Part shown: positions 44,236 through 55,599 of the stretch, one piece after another
Position numbering within the stretch: position 1 is the stretch's first letter
Layout: each line of letters starts with the position of its first letter
Assembly: GCA_030035585.1 (NCBI GenBank)
Contig: CM057466.1
Coordinates: 59,093,233 to 59,157,232, forward strand
DNA from: Dugong dugon
Lineage: Eukaryota; Chordata; Mammalia; Sirenia; Dugongidae
Direction of reading: 5' to 3'
Length of the DNA: 64,000 nt
Made by a program: the position numbers and the translations under genes
Notes under the pieces: generated by a model
Databases searched by the model: none
Seen by the model: only the letters and a program-made list of their open reading frames with translations
What the model was told of the DNA's origin: nothing

Positions 44236-44782
44236 TGTTGTTAGGTGCTGTCGAGTTGGTTCCCACTCATAGCAACCTTGTTACAACTGAATGAAACACT
44301 GCCCAGTCCTGCACCATCCTCATAATCATCGTTATGCTTGAGTCCATTGTTGCAGCCACTGTGCCAATCCATCTCACTGAGAGTCTTCCTCTTTTTTGCT
44401 GACCCTCTACTTTACCAAGCATGATGTCCTTCTCCAGGGACTGATCCCTTCTGATAACATGCCCAAAGTATGTAAGACATAGTCTCAACATCCTTGCTTC
44501 TGAGGAACATTCAGGTTGTACTTCTTCCAAGACAGATTTGTTTGTTCTTTTGGCAGTCCATGGTATATTCAATATTCTTCGCCAACACCACAATTCAGAG
44601 GTGTCAATTCTTCTTCGGTCTTTCTTATTCATTGTCCAGCTTTCACATGCATATGAGGCACATGGCTTGGGTCAGGCGCACTTTAGTCTCCAAGGTGACA
44701 TCTTTGCTTTTTAACACTTTAAAGAGGTTTTTACAGCAGATTTGCCCAATGCAATGCGCCGTTTGATTTCTTGACTGCTGTA
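44236..44782 (-). mobile_element. 5'-truncated RTE fragment
   Basis: Reverse complement of the RTE 3' 550 bp. The minus frame 44267-44632 still reads RTE C-terminal phrases ('RRIDTSELWCWRRILNIPW'). Perfect 7-bp duplication 'ataaagt' at 44229-44235 and 44783-44789. This copy keeps a 121-residue open stretch, so it looks younger than 19728-19962. Confidence 0.92.
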
Positions 44783-44789
44783 ATAAAGT

Positions 44790-45268
44790 AGCAGGAAGTA
44801 AATTAAGGCTAAAAATAGGGGGAAGGTGCAAAAAGTTTTCTAGTATTTTAAGTGTTAGATATTTTGTCCAAAGATACAAAAAGAAAAATATGTAAATATT
44901 TTCTCCTCATTAACTATCACTTAATTTTGTGCAATAGTTTTCAATTGCTTAAAATAAGATTACAGAGAAGAAAATTATGGAGATGAAACTAATCATAGTA
45001 ACCAAAGGAAATCAGTCTGTGTCTCTAAAATCTTTGTGTGACAGCCCATCAGAGGGGTTGGCAGATGTTTGACACTTAGGGAATTTGTTAGGAACTTTGA
45101 ACTTTGAAAAACCAGGAGAGCTTTTTACATTTATACAAGGATCTGGGGGAAACAAAGGGAGGTGAAACCCAGGGCCTTCGTTAGCCTAGTTCAATTCCAT
45201 GTGCTTTCCCCCGAACCCCCCCATCCCCCATTTCAGGGCTTATTCTCACACACTGATTTCATGGTACT
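44790..45268. other. Low-repeat sequence
   Basis: No supportable gene or repeat. Confidence 0.4.
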
Positions 45269-45280
45269 TATGCTCCTTAG

Positions 45281-45441
45281 CGGAAACCCTGGCGGTATAG
45301 TGGTTAAGTGCTACGGCTGCTAACCAAAAGGTCAGCAGTTTGAATCCTTCCGGTGCTCCTTGGAAACTATGGGGCAGTTTTACTCTGGGGTCACTATGAG
45401 CTGGAATCGACTCAGCAGCAATGGGTTTGGTCAACGGGTTT
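45281..45441 (+). mobile_element. AfroSINE-type SINE (short form)
   Basis: 'cggaaaccctggcggtatag', 'cagcagtttgaatccttcc', 'atgagctggaatcgactca'. Perfect 12-bp duplication 'tatgctccttag' at 45269-45280 and 45442-45453. Confidence 0.94.
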
Positions 45442-45619
45442 TATGCTCCTTAGAAATATCATCAGTTGGCCCAGTTCCAAGGCTTTTAAAAAGCCTCATC
45501 ACTATGCAACCGATGTTTGCACTCACAGCCCTGTGGTACCTTAGACAACTGTTTTCTACTGAGTATGATGCTCAGCAGATGAACCAAACAGTGGAGGCAG
45601 GAGCTATGACATGCATTTA

Positions 45620-45745
45620 TGACAGTAATGCTCAATCTGGGCTGCACCTGGTCATCACCTGGGGAGCTTTGCAACATGCTAGTGCCTGGATCCCATCCCC
45701 GGAGAGTCTGACTTCATTGGTTTGAGAAGCAGCCTGGGCATCAGG
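45620..45745 (+). mobile_element. MER5A-like DNA transposon remnant
   Basis: 'caatctgggctgcacctggt', 'catcacctggggagctttg', 'tggatcccatccccggaga', 'agcctgggcatcagg'. Confidence 0.75.
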
Positions 45746-45899
45746 AGTCATTCATTCATTCATTAGTCTGCTTTTTAATTTTGAATAATTATAGCGCTGC
45801 TGGAGATTGCAAAGATAGTACACAGAGAGAGAGATCCTTCATACTTCTCACTCACTTTCCTCTAAGGGTTACATTTTACAAAATACAATAGCACAATGT

Positions 45900-46810
45900 T
45901 AAAGCCAGGGAATTGGCATTGCTGCAGGTGTGTGTACAGTTTTAGGTCATTTTATCACATGTAGATTCATACAACCACCACTGCAATAAGACTATTCCAC
46001 CACCACAAACATCTCCTTTATGTTACCCCTTTATAGTATCACCCACTCACTTCCTCCACCATTCCTAGCCCCTGACAACCGGTAATGTGCTCTCCATTTC
46101 TTTAATTTTCTTAGAGAATGTCATATAAATCGAATCATACAATATGTGACCTTTGAGATTTTTTTTTCCACTCAGCATAATGCACTTGAGATACATCCAA
46201 GTTGTTGTGTATATCGATAATTTTTTCCTTTTGCTGAGTAGTGTATGTACCCCAGTTTGTTTAACCTTTCACTGATTGAAGAACATTTTGGTTGCTGCCT
46301 ATGTCAAATAAAGGTGCCATGCACATTCGTGCACAGGTTTTCGTATGGACATAAATTTTCACTTCTCTGGAATAAATGCCAGGAGTGCATTTGCTGGGTC
46401 CTATGTTAAATATATGTTTCATCTTTTAAGAAACTGCCCAACTGTTTCCCAGAGTGGCTGTACCACTTTACATTCTCACCAGCAATGGATGAGAGGTCCA
46501 CTTTCTCCACATTCCTGGAAGCATTTAGTATTGTCACTTCTTTTTTTTTTTTTTAACTTTTAGCCATTCTGATAGATGTTTAGTGATAACTCATTGCAGT
46601 TTTAATTTGCATTTCCTTAATTGCTAGTGATGTTGAACATCTTTTCACAGGCTTATCTGCCATCTGTATACTGCGTGGGGCAGTTCTACTCTGTAATATA
46701 GGGTCACTATAAGTCTGATTCGACCCAATGGCACACAATAACAACAACATAGTCTCTTCAGTGAAATATCTCTTCATGTCTATCTCCTGTTTCTGTTTGG
46801 ATTTGGACAT
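45900..46810 (-). mobile_element. Old L1 3' part, interrupted by a SINE
   Basis: Reverse L1: 'tcatacaatatgtgaccttt', 'cactcagcataatgcacttg', 'aagaaactgcccaactgttt', 'ctcaccagcaatggatgag'. The short T-run at 46541-46554 is internal. The L1 resumes after the SINE at about 46755 ('cagtgaaatatctcttcatg'). Confidence 0.85.
46668..46755 (+). mobile_element. 5'-truncated AfroSINE-type SINE in L1
   Basis: 'gtggggcagttctactctgt' and 'tataagtctgattcgacc', with an 'aataacaacaac' tail. No tRNA head. Confidence 0.85.
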
Positions 46811-46884
46811 TGGGCTTTAGGAAGTTCCCCTGGTGTTCCTACTATGCAGCCAAGTTTGGGAAGCACTGCCTTATTAGAACCCCT

Positions 46885-46935
46885 CCACGTTTGTGTTGAC
46901 TCGATGGCAAGGGGTTTGGAATTTTTGGGTTTTGG
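46885..46935 (+). mobile_element. SINE tail fragment
   Basis: 'tgttgactcgatggcaaggg' then 'gtttggaatttttgggtttt'. Only the 3' end is kept. Confidence 0.6.
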
Positions 46936-47413
46936 TCCATGCAGGTATGCTCTCAACTTAAGCTGGTATACTTGTGCTAATATTAAAATAAGGCCCGTAT
47001 GGGCTGTAACCTAAGGGAAAGGGAGCCAGAGGTGTTTTCCATGAGCTCAGGTTTGTTTGCAGATACTCACCACAGAGCTGGCAGAGTGTCTGAGACCTCC
47101 AGAGGATAATTCTGGAAATGTGGTCCAAATACTTTCTGCCTCAGAGTCACTGTGTGTGTGTGTGTGTGTGTACACACATGTGCCTGTGTGTAAAATGTTA
47201 ACTCCCAGGGTGCAAACTCTAGACCTAATGAACAAGTATTTCTGAGGATTGAGCTTCAAAATCTCTGTAAGTAGACTGGGTGATTCCTATGCCCTTGAAA
47301 ATTTGAGACCCATCTTATTTGAGGAAGACTGGGGACCGAACCCTTCACTGCTGGAGAGTATCTTCAGGGCACAGATGAATGCCCTTCTATTAGGAGAGTG
47401 ATTTAAAGAGAAA
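46936..47413. other. Low-repeat sequence with (TG)n
   Basis: No gene. A (TG)n run lies at 47151-47171, followed by a short ACAC stretch. Confidence 0.5.
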
Positions 47414-47424
47414 TTTCCTTGAGC

Positions 47425-47590
47425 CAGGATCCCTGGTGGCACAGTGATTAAGAGCTCCACTGCTTAACCAAGAAAGGTCGGCAGTTCAAATCCACCTCTG
47501 CTCCTTGGAAACCCCATGAGCAATTCTACTCTGTCTTATAGGGTCACAATGAGTCAGAATCGACTCAGCAGCAACGGATTTTTTTTTTGT
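47425..47590 (+). mobile_element. AfroSINE-type SINE (short form)
   Basis: 'ggatccctggtggcacagtg', 'cggcagttcaaatccacc', 'atgagtcagaatcgactca'. Perfect 11-bp duplication 'tttccttgagc' at 47414-47424 and 47591-47601. Confidence 0.94.
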
Positions 47591-47803
47591 TTTCCTTGAG
47601 CTAATTTGGGGCATAGAAACTTGTGTTCCACTTCAGAGACATGGGGAACCGAGAGAGCTGGGACAGCTTTTGCAGCATGCTAAGCTGGTCTTTCAGAAGT
47701 AATTCTTCCATACAGTCATGCCTCCGTGTTAAGAAGTATGTAGCAATCAATAGTAGTAATAATAATAATAACTAACATTTATGGAACACTAACTATGTAC
47801 GAA

Positions 47804-48003
47804 GGAGTCCTCGTGGTGCAGTAGTTAAAGCGCTTGGCTGCTAACTGAAAGGTCGGAAGGTTGAACCCACCAGCTACTCAGTGGGAGAAAGATGAGGCAA
47901 TCTGCTTCTGTAAAGATTACAGCCTTGGAAACCCTATAGGGCAGTTCCACCTGTCACATGGGGTCACTATGAGTCGGAATTGGCTCGACAGCACACAACA
48001 ACC
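47804..48003 (+). mobile_element. AfroSINE-type SINE (long form)
   Basis: 'ggagtcctcgtggtgcagta', middle block 'gaggcaatctgcttctgtaa' and 'agattacagccttgg', tail 'atgagtcggaattggctcga', then 'acacaacaacc'. Confidence 0.92.
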
Positions 48004-48014
48004 TAGGTCCTAGG

Positions 48015-48165
48015 TTCTTTCCACACACAAGCTCCCTTAATTCTTATAACAACCCAGTGATAGATCATTAAATTCTCCATTTTATAGATGAGGAAACTGA
48101 GGTTCAGAGACGCCTAGTCATTTGCTCAATGTCATAGAGCTAGTAGATGACAGAACTGACTTTCC
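48015..48165 (-). mobile_element. MIR SINE
   Basis: Reverse MIR core, well kept: 'ttatagatgaggaaactgag', 'gttcagagacgcctagtcat', 'atagagctagtagatgaca'. Confidence 0.88.
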
Positions 48166-50060
48166 CTCTGAAATACCCCTTATTTTTGTCCATTTATATC
48201 CCGAAATCCAGTCATTATTATTATTTTAAAAAATGTACTTGAGCTTCAGTTAAGAAATAAAAAGAAGTTATAAGAATTTATAAATATATTTACATAGCCT
48301 TGAACTACCTATCTGGTTGCCATTGGCACCACTGGAACGAATGCTCCACTGAACTTGAATTTCTGATTGGTGTAGTGCTGCAATCTAAACTGTAAACATC
48401 AAGCTGGCGCTAGATAGACAGAGCGAAGTTCTCAAAAGCACTGAGGTGGTAAACTACTGTACGGTGTTAAAAAATATTTTTATCCTGCTACTCAGGAACC
48501 TGTAATTATGGGGAGAATAAGCCATACCCTTTAAATACACACTTGTGGTCCTGACCTGTGTACACACAGCCACCTTTACAAGGCTTATTCATGTGAAAGC
48601 CCTTTTGTTCTCCAGCTTGCGCCCTGAATCATCCTGGATGATTGCCTCAGTTCCCTGAGTAGTTTGACATAATTGATGTTTTCATAATATGCCTAGCATC
48701 ATTGTTGGTAATTCCTGGTTGCCTGCCATTTTGTCTACCTGAATCTTAAGTATGATGAAATGGTTTCCCCCTTTCCTTTCCCAGATTCTAAAGGAAGGCT
48801 TCCTCCAAGGCCTGCAAGATCAAAGGAATGGGTGAGGGGTTTCTTAGTCTGAGGTGGGTTTCCATAGAAAACAAGCCCCAGGAACATACTCTAGAGACAG
48901 AGCCTGAAGCCAAGCTTAGTGGTAAGGCTCTATCTACCCCAGAGCAGCAAGGTGAGGGGAAAAGGGAGATGAGGCAAAGAGAGAGGGTGCTAAAGCAGGG
49001 TGATTGCCACCAAGCTGACTGAGGCATCACAAAAAACCATGCCTGTTGCTCAGCCAAGCAGGACTCTCTGCTTAGGCCATATGGAACCACCACATCCTGA
49101 GATAGTCGGTCACGGAAGGGGAGTGGGGGATTTATCTGCAGGCTCCTTAAGTCTCCTGACTCTCATTGGTCAAAAATGGTCCCAAGGGGGCTCAAATCTC
49201 CCTCAATTCTGGGTTGTCACCTGGCCCCTCCAGGCAGCTGTGGGGAAGCCGTCTTCTATGCCCCTCAGCAAGGCCCTTCATCTGAGTCACAAGCGGTAGG
49301 CAGAGCCAGAGCCTCTGCAGCCTCAGGTAGGGCCTGGGCTACAAAGCTGCTGCAGCTCCCCTTCTGGTGGGCACGGTAGCAGCCGTGCCAGATGGTATCA
49401 GAGATGATGACAGTGGTGGAAGGAGGGGTTTCCCACTGTGCAAGCAGCCAGGACCCTGGAAGCAGATGGGACCAAGCAACTCTGGGGATGCCCAGAACTC
49501 AGTTCAATACCCTGTATAATTGCACTGGTCCAATACTGCTCTAGTGTAATAGTTGAGTAACAGTTTGAGTTTTTGGTTGCAAGCCACTCTTGCATACTCT
49601 AGCTTTCTTAAGCCAAAAAGGAATGTACTGAAGTGCATTAAAGAGCTTTCAGACATGGAAGGATGGACCTTATAGAACAAGCAACAGGAGTTGCAGGACT
49701 AGGCAGCAGAAAACAACTAACAAAATGCTACGTCCTGGGGCAGAACCCTCCCTCCACCATGGCCTAACATCACTACCTCCCCATGAGACTATGCACCATG
49801 GGATGTTCCTCCAAAATAGTAGAGGAGGGTTGATGCTGGAGATCCAAGAAAAATACAAATCTTCACGTTTGTTGAGCTGTTTGCAGATTGCTAGAGCACT
49901 TTGAAGTCACCTGGCAGGGCTGACTTCTTGCGAATGCGACCTGTACAGTCACACAAGGTTCTGCACTCAGAAGGACCCCACACTTGATTTAATGCTCTGA
50001 TGTTGCTCTCTTCAAAGTGTTACTTTCTGAACAAGGGGTCCTGTATTTTCATTTTGCACT
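48166..50060. other. Low-repeat region, moderately GC-rich in the middle
   Basis: The longest low-repeat stretch near the right half. At 48785 a pyrimidine run ending 'cccag' is followed by a 47-48-bp open triplet run and a 'gtgagg' donor-like motif (near 48830). A second 'gtgaggg' lies at 48951. These could be chance. The frames at 48788-49093 (minus) and 49000-49379 (plus) have no domain. Not called as a gene. Confidence 0.35.
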
Positions 50061-50069
50061 AGGTTCCTC

Positions 50070-50245
50070 AAATTATGTACCCAGTCCTGTCCCCTGTTAT
50101 CACAATAATCCTGTGAGGTTAACAGGGACTTTAGTATTGTTTGCATTTATTGATGATGAACTCCAAGCTGAGAGAGGTTAAGCAACATGATCAAGGTCAT
50201 CAAAACTACCCATGAAGAACTGAGGTCTTTGATGCAGTGACTTTT
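50070..50245 (-). mobile_element. MIR SINE
   Basis: Reverse MIR: 'cacaataatcctgtgaggtt', 'gagagaggttaagcaacatg', 'atcaaggtcatcaaaact'. Confidence 0.75.
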
Positions 50246-50684
50246 GGGCTTCATCCAGTTTTGAGATTCTGTAATTCTAGAACCCAACTAAAAAATGAGA
50301 AAATGTACACAGCTGCCTTGCCTTCACTTGGTTATCTTGGCCTAAATTTAACACATGAGAACAGACTCAGTGTCTTCTGAATGAACCTTGATGTCCCTGG
50401 CCTCCTAGTTAAAAGGCTCCTCTACCAGCCTCAACTGGTGGTGTTGTCTTTTGTTAGTCCTCTCTGGTCCATTTTTATCTATGTTTCTATTAGAAACCAT
50501 ATCTCTGGAGAAACCCAGCTTGGGTTAAGATAGAAACTTGCTGACATCAGGTAACTGGATCTGTGCTGTTGGTGGAAGACCTTGAGAAATACCAGTAGAA
50601 ATCCTGGGTGACTTCTTCTTTGGTTCTAGATATTCAGTCTCTTGGTAGTCCCAGGATAAACCAACCCTTCTAATCTGTCTCCAT
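50246..50684. other. Low-repeat sequence
   Basis: No supportable feature. Confidence 0.4.
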
Positions 50685-51470
50685 TACCCATCTGTCAGTT
50701 TGTTGTACTGCGGTGACTTGCAGGTTGCTATGATGCTGGCAGTTACGTCACCAGTATTTCAAATACCAACAGGGTCACCATGGTGGACAAGTTTCAGTGG
50801 AGCTTCCAGACTAAGACAGAGTAGGACAAAAGGCTGGTAATCTACTAAGGAAGACCGAAGAAGAAGAATTGATGCTTTTGAATTGTAGTGTTGGCGAAGA
50901 GTATCGAATATACCATGGACTGCCAAAAGAATGAACAAATCTGTCTTGGAAGAAGTACATCAGAATTCTCCTTATAAGCAAGGGTGGCGAGACTATGATT
51001 CACATACTTTGGACCTGTGATCAGAAGGAAATCAGTCCCTAGAGAAGGACATCATGCTTGGTAAAGTAGAGGGTCAGGGAAAAAGAGGAAGACTGTCAAT
51101 GAGATAGATTGACACAGAGGCTACAACAATGGGCTGAAGCCTAACAATGATTGTGATGATGGCACAGGACTCAGGCCGTGTTTCGTTCTGTTGTACGTAG
51201 AGTTGCCATGAGTCAGAACCAACTCGGTGGCATCTATCAACAACAAAAACAACAATCTACTTTAAAAAATTAGGATCACAACAGACTATTGTCCAATAGA
51301 ATCTGGAAGACGAGCCCCTAGGTTGGAAGACACTCAAAATATGACACAACAGCCACAACAATGGCCTCTGAACTGTTACCAACAATCCTGAAGATGGCAC
51401 AGGACTGGGCAACATTTTGTTATATGTAAGGTTGCCATGAGTTGGAGCTAACTCGACGGCAACCAACAAT
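50685..51470 (+). mobile_element. Internally deleted RTE derivative (copy B)
   Basis: Same structure as copy A: 5' leader ('ctgtcagtttgttgtactg', 'gtcaccatggtggacaagtt'), then 'gccacaacaatggcctctga' joined to the RTE 3' end ('ggactgggcaacattttgtt', 'atgagttggagctaactcga'). A 407-bp RTE fragment is nested within it at 50847-51253. Confidence 0.87.
50847..51253 (+). mobile_element. 5'-truncated RTE nested in the RTE derivative
   Basis: RTE 3' end from 'aaggaagaccgaagaagaag' to 'caacaacaaaaacaac'. Perfect 8-bp target duplication 'aatctact' at 50839-50846 and 51254-51261. Confidence 0.93.
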
Positions 51471-51474
51471 AACA

Positions 51475-51865
51475 ATCTATTATGGAGTCTCACTATCTCT
51501 CTTTTCTTTTCTCTCTCTCTTGTCTTTCCTGTCCCTGCTTTACTAATGCTCTACCGTCAGGTCAGTTGTCCCTGTCCCTCTACCGTCTGTCTTTTCATCC
51601 AGTTCCTACTCTTCTGTAGTTTTCTAATAGCCTCTCAGTTATGCTCTCTTCCTCTAGGAATGGGCAGACATCAAGACCAATGTTAAGAGAAGAAAAATAA
51701 ATAAATAAAAATGTGGGATATAGATTTAAAGACAACAATTTGACAAGCTCTCTCGTGTTGGTTACTAGCTCACAGAGTCACTAGAGATTGAACTGACCAT
51801 GAGCCTCTTATGGTTTTAAAGGATAGTGTTGTGTGTTGGAGAAAACACAAGTCTAGCACACAAAA
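51475..51865. other. Low-repeat sequence
   Basis: Pyrimidine-rich near 51490-51540. An A-rich 'aaataaataaataaaa' run lies near 51695. No gene. Confidence 0.4.
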
Positions 51866-52030
51866 ACCCAAGACCAAACCCACTGCCATCGAGTCGATTC
51901 TGACTCATAGTGACCCTAAAGGACAGAGTAGAACTGCCCCATAGGGTTCCCAAGGAGCGCCTAGTGGTTCAAACTGCCTACCTTTTGGTTAGCAGCCGTA
52001 GTTCTTAACCACTATGCCACACAGGGGCCT
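51866..52030 (-). mobile_element. AfroSINE-type SINE (short form)
   Basis: Reverse-oriented, with 'ccaaacccactgccatcgag', 'tcgattctgactcatagtg' and 'ccttttggttagcagccgta'. Confidence 0.93.
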
Positions 52031-52499
52031 CAAATTACTTATATCTTAGAACAATAGTTCAGCATGGGACACAGTACCACCCTAAGGACTTTTTTTAAGT
52101 GTATGGGGATTTCTCAGTTGTTTACAATGCTCAGAGGGTGCTTTTGGCATGGGGGGTGGCAGGAATGCTAGATTCTTGCAATGTACGGAAGAGTCCTGCA
52201 GGACGAAGAATTGTCCCATTGCCTGCTCTCCCACTGCCGGAAAGAAAAAGGCTAACTTGTAAGAGAAGCAGAGTCCTGGGGTCACCAGGTGAGCTCATGT
52301 GTCCAGCCCTGCAGAGCCATCCTCAAGCAGCATCTCTGCCATTTAAGACTGTTTGAGTTGGGTTTGGTCACTTGGAATAGAAAGAGAACTGACGACCATA
52401 TTTGCACATTAAGGGGCTAAGAAGTGCTCTGAATTTCTACAATTGCCTTCCATAAGTCTCATATCTTCTTCACACTTAATTAGCCCATTATGTTAAATA
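52031..52499. other. Low-repeat sequence
   Basis: No supported gene. The frames at 52082-52356 overlap on both strands without domains. Confidence 0.4.
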
Positions 52500-53055
52500 A
52501 GATGAGCCTTCCATCTACCCATAAACCTGACCACGTCATTCCCATGTCTAAATTCTTTATTGGCTCTTCTCTGCCTATACCAAACCAAACCCGTTGCCAT
52601 CGAGTTGATTCTAACTCATATTAACCCTATTGGACAGAGTAGAACTGCCCCGTAGGGTTTCCAAGGAGCAGCTGGTGGATTTGAACTGCCAACCTTTTGG
52701 TTAACAGCCAAACTCTTAACCACTGCACCACCAGGGCTCCTTAGCAAGGCATATAAAGCTACCTCTCCAGACTCACCCCCTCACCACTTCCTGGCTCACA
52801 CTCTCCAGGAGAGCAACCACACTGTTTGAGGATTTCTGCTATTTCCTATCTACACACTATTGTTCTTGCTGGTCGCTCTGGAATACACTTCTTACCTCCT
52901 TCCTCTAGACTCAGCTCTGTTATCAAATCCTCCACAGGAAGCCCCCAGTTGGTTTAATGCCCCTCCTCTGTACTACCATAGCACACAACACTTATGTTAT
53001 GACCATTTTATATTGAATTACCTGCAGGTATGTCTGTCTCACCTACTAGACTAGG
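52500..53055 (+). mobile_element. L2 remnant split by a SINE
   Basis: 'gaccacgtcattcccatgtc', 'attctttattggctcttctc', then after the SINE 'aaggcatataaagctacctc' and 'atgaccattttatattgaat'. An old L2 3' region. Confidence 0.6.
52579..52743 (-). mobile_element. AfroSINE-type SINE (short form) in L2
   Basis: Reverse-oriented and well preserved: 'ccaaacccgttgccatcgag', 'gcaccaccagggctcc'. Confidence 0.93.
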
Positions 53056-53200
53056 AAAAAAAAAAATTGCCGTCCAGTCGATTCCAACACATATTGACCC
53101 TATAGGACGCAGTAGAACTGCCCCATAGGGTTTCCAAGGAGCAGCTGATGGACTTGAAGGGCCAGTCTTTCGGTTAGCAGCCATAGCTCTTAACCACAGA
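53056..53200 (-). mobile_element. AfroSINE-type SINE (short form)
   Basis: An A-run, then 'ttgccgtccagtcgattcca', 'gtagaactgccccatagggt' and 'cggttagcagccatagctct'. The outermost head is missing. Confidence 0.9.
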
Positions 53201-53264
53201 TTCAGAGTTGTATCTTATTCAGCTTTGCATTCCACAGACCCTAGTGTAAGGTGGCTGGAACACA

Positions 53265-53487
53265 GTCAAACCAAACCACAGCAATTGCCTTTAAGTCAAA
53301 AGCAGATTCCAACTCATGGTGACTCCATGTGTGTCAGAGTGGAACTGTGCTCCATAGGGTTTTCAATGGCTGTGACCTTTCGGAAGCAGATTGCCAGACC
53401 TTTCTTCGAAGCACCTCTGGGTGAATTTGAACCACCAACATTTTGGTTAGTGGTCGAGCATTTAACCATCTGTGCCACCGAGGGGAT
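53265..53487 (-). mobile_element. AfroSINE-type SINE (long form)
   Basis: Reverse-oriented, with 'aagcagattccaactcatgg', 'ttcggaagcagattgccaga' and 'atctgtgccaccgagggg'. Confidence 0.9.
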
Positions 53488-54357
53488 CTGGAAACATAGT
53501 AGGTCTTTTAAAAAATATTGTTGAACTGAATTGGCCCTTGTTATAAATAAAATCGGATAGTTTTTCTGACATCTAGTAATTAACTCATCTTCGACTACAG
53601 TCGGGATAACCTGAAATTTATATAATGCAGCATTCTTTAAGTGAACCTGTAGTGTACTTATGACCATTTGTGTGGCACGTATAGGAAAAAGAGCTCTTTA
53701 AAAGAAAACAATTTTGTAAATGGCTTGAATCATTTAATTGAAAAAAGGATAACAGTAGAAATGCTGTCTTAAGTCTACAGGAAGTAAAGCATTTTTTTTT
53801 TTTTTTAATTTACACAAGGCCATTTTAGCTCCCCATGCCAAGTACAGTGGGAAATGAAGTAACACTGCCTTTAGGCAGCGGTGAGATGCCATGTGCCAGC
53901 CCATGGGGATTGTTTCCTTCTCAGGATGGTGAAGGAAATAAGATTGCCTCTGGTCCCAGAGAGCTGTTGTTCTTTGGACTGGCTTTGAGAATGAAGACGT
54001 AGGCCCCTGTGGTACCTGGGCACAAGTTTCCTATCTGTGGATATAAACTGTGTTCTCATGTTCTGTTTATCATCTCACAGTATATCCTTGTTTTTACTGC
54101 TCTTGTTCCAGAGGAGATGGCAGGTTGAAGAGGGTGAGGAGAAGTGAAGAAATATGTATTTTTAGCCATGACACAAGCTGAATTTTCTGAGTCTTCCTTT
54201 ACAACCACATTTAAAAATAAATGTCAAGAGTTAGGATTTAACTGATTTCTTAGTGTCCACATCCTCCTTCCCTCCTTAATGTGGGCCTGTCTTCTGACCT
54301 GGTTACAGGCAGTAGTGGTTCTTCAAATTCCAGTATACAGATCATTAGCGTATAGAA
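53488..54357. other. Low-repeat sequence
   Basis: No gene or confident repeat. A T-run is present at 53792-53807. Confidence 0.4.
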
Positions 54358-54371
54358 TGAATAGATTTCTT

Positions 54372-55002
54372 TTTTTTTTTTAATTGTATTTTAGATGAAG
54401 GTTTACAGAACAAATACTTTCTCATTAAACAGTTAGTACACATATTGTTTTATGACAATGGTTAACAATCCCACAACATATCAACACTGTCCATTCTCAA
54501 CCATGGGTTCCCTATTACCAGCTTTCCTGTCTCCTCCTGCCTTCTAGTCCTTGTCCCTGGACTGTTGTGCCCAATTAGTCTCGTTTAGTTTTATGGGGCT
54601 GTCTAATCTTTGGCTGAAGGGTGAACCTCAGGAGTGACTTCATTACTGAACTAAAAGGGTGTCGGGGGGCCATACTCTCGAGGTTTCTCCAGTCTCTGTC
54701 AGGCCAGTAAGCCTGGTCTTTTTTTTTTGTGAGTTAGAATTTTGTTCTACATTTTTCTCCAGCTCTGTCCAAGACCATCTGCTGTGATCCTGGTCAGAGC
54801 AGTCAGTGGTGGTAGCCGGGCACCATCTAGTTGTACTGGACTCAGTCTGGGGGAGGCTGTGATAGTTGTGGTCCATTAGTCCTTTGGACTAATCTTTTCC
54901 TTGTATCTCGTTTTTTTCATTCTCCTTTGCTCCCACAGGGGTGAGACCAGGGGAGTATCTTAAATGGCTGTTAACAGGCTTTTAAGACCCCAGACGCTAC
55001 TC
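54372..55002 (-). mobile_element. 5'-truncated L1 (3'UTR)
   Basis: Reverse complement of the 3' 630 bp of the L1 type at 28628-33466 ('gtagccgggcaccatctagt', 'aggcttttaagaccccagac'). T-run at left equals the poly(A). Perfect 14-bp duplication 'tgaatagatttctt' at 54358-54371 and 55003-55016. Confidence 0.95.
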
Positions 55003-55324
55003 TGAATAGATTTCTTAAGATATTACATGAAATACTTTTGCTTTAGAAGTCTAAATATGCACATTTATCCTACCTTTAACAATACAATTAGGGGGTGGAA
55101 CCACCTTGGGCCCTAGACAGACACTTCATGCCATCCCGCTGCAGCAAAGACCAAAAAAACTAAGTAAAACAGATACAAACATCAATCCTGGAACCAAATA
55201 GACCAATATAAACCAAAAAGACCAAATAGACCAAATATAGAATGGAAGAAGAAACTGAAGGAAAATAGAGAACGAGGAGAAATACAGAGTGGAGGTCCCC
55301 TGCCAACTAACACAACATAGCACC

Positions 55325-55333
55325 GCCATCTTG
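55325..55333 (-). promoter_or_regulatory. YY1-like motif in the L1 5'UTR
   Basis: 'gccatcttg' about 235 bp from the L1 start, matching the site at 28849-28857 in the other L1. Confidence 0.5.
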
Positions 55334-55599
55334 AAGCACAACCCTGGGACAGGGAGTGCAAGAAGGCAATTTCACAGAGCTCCCAACAGGAGAGAGAGCA
55401 CCCAGTAACCAGAGAAACATACTTTCCTGCCCCTCGCCTTTCTGCCTTGTAACCACCCCACCCCCACCCCTTTCCAAGGGGCCATACCGTGCTGCCCAGC
55501 TAGAGAACTACTGGCCCACTGTGGGCATGGGTCTGCCCCACTCCCAACCACCTGCTGCCGCTGCCGGGCCATTTATTTATTTATTTATTTATTATTTTT

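Noticed and set aside
53314-53667. 117-residue minus-strand frame
   Set aside because: Runs through an AfroSINE (sense orientation); similar SINE-derived peptides appear at other copies such as 37476-37679.
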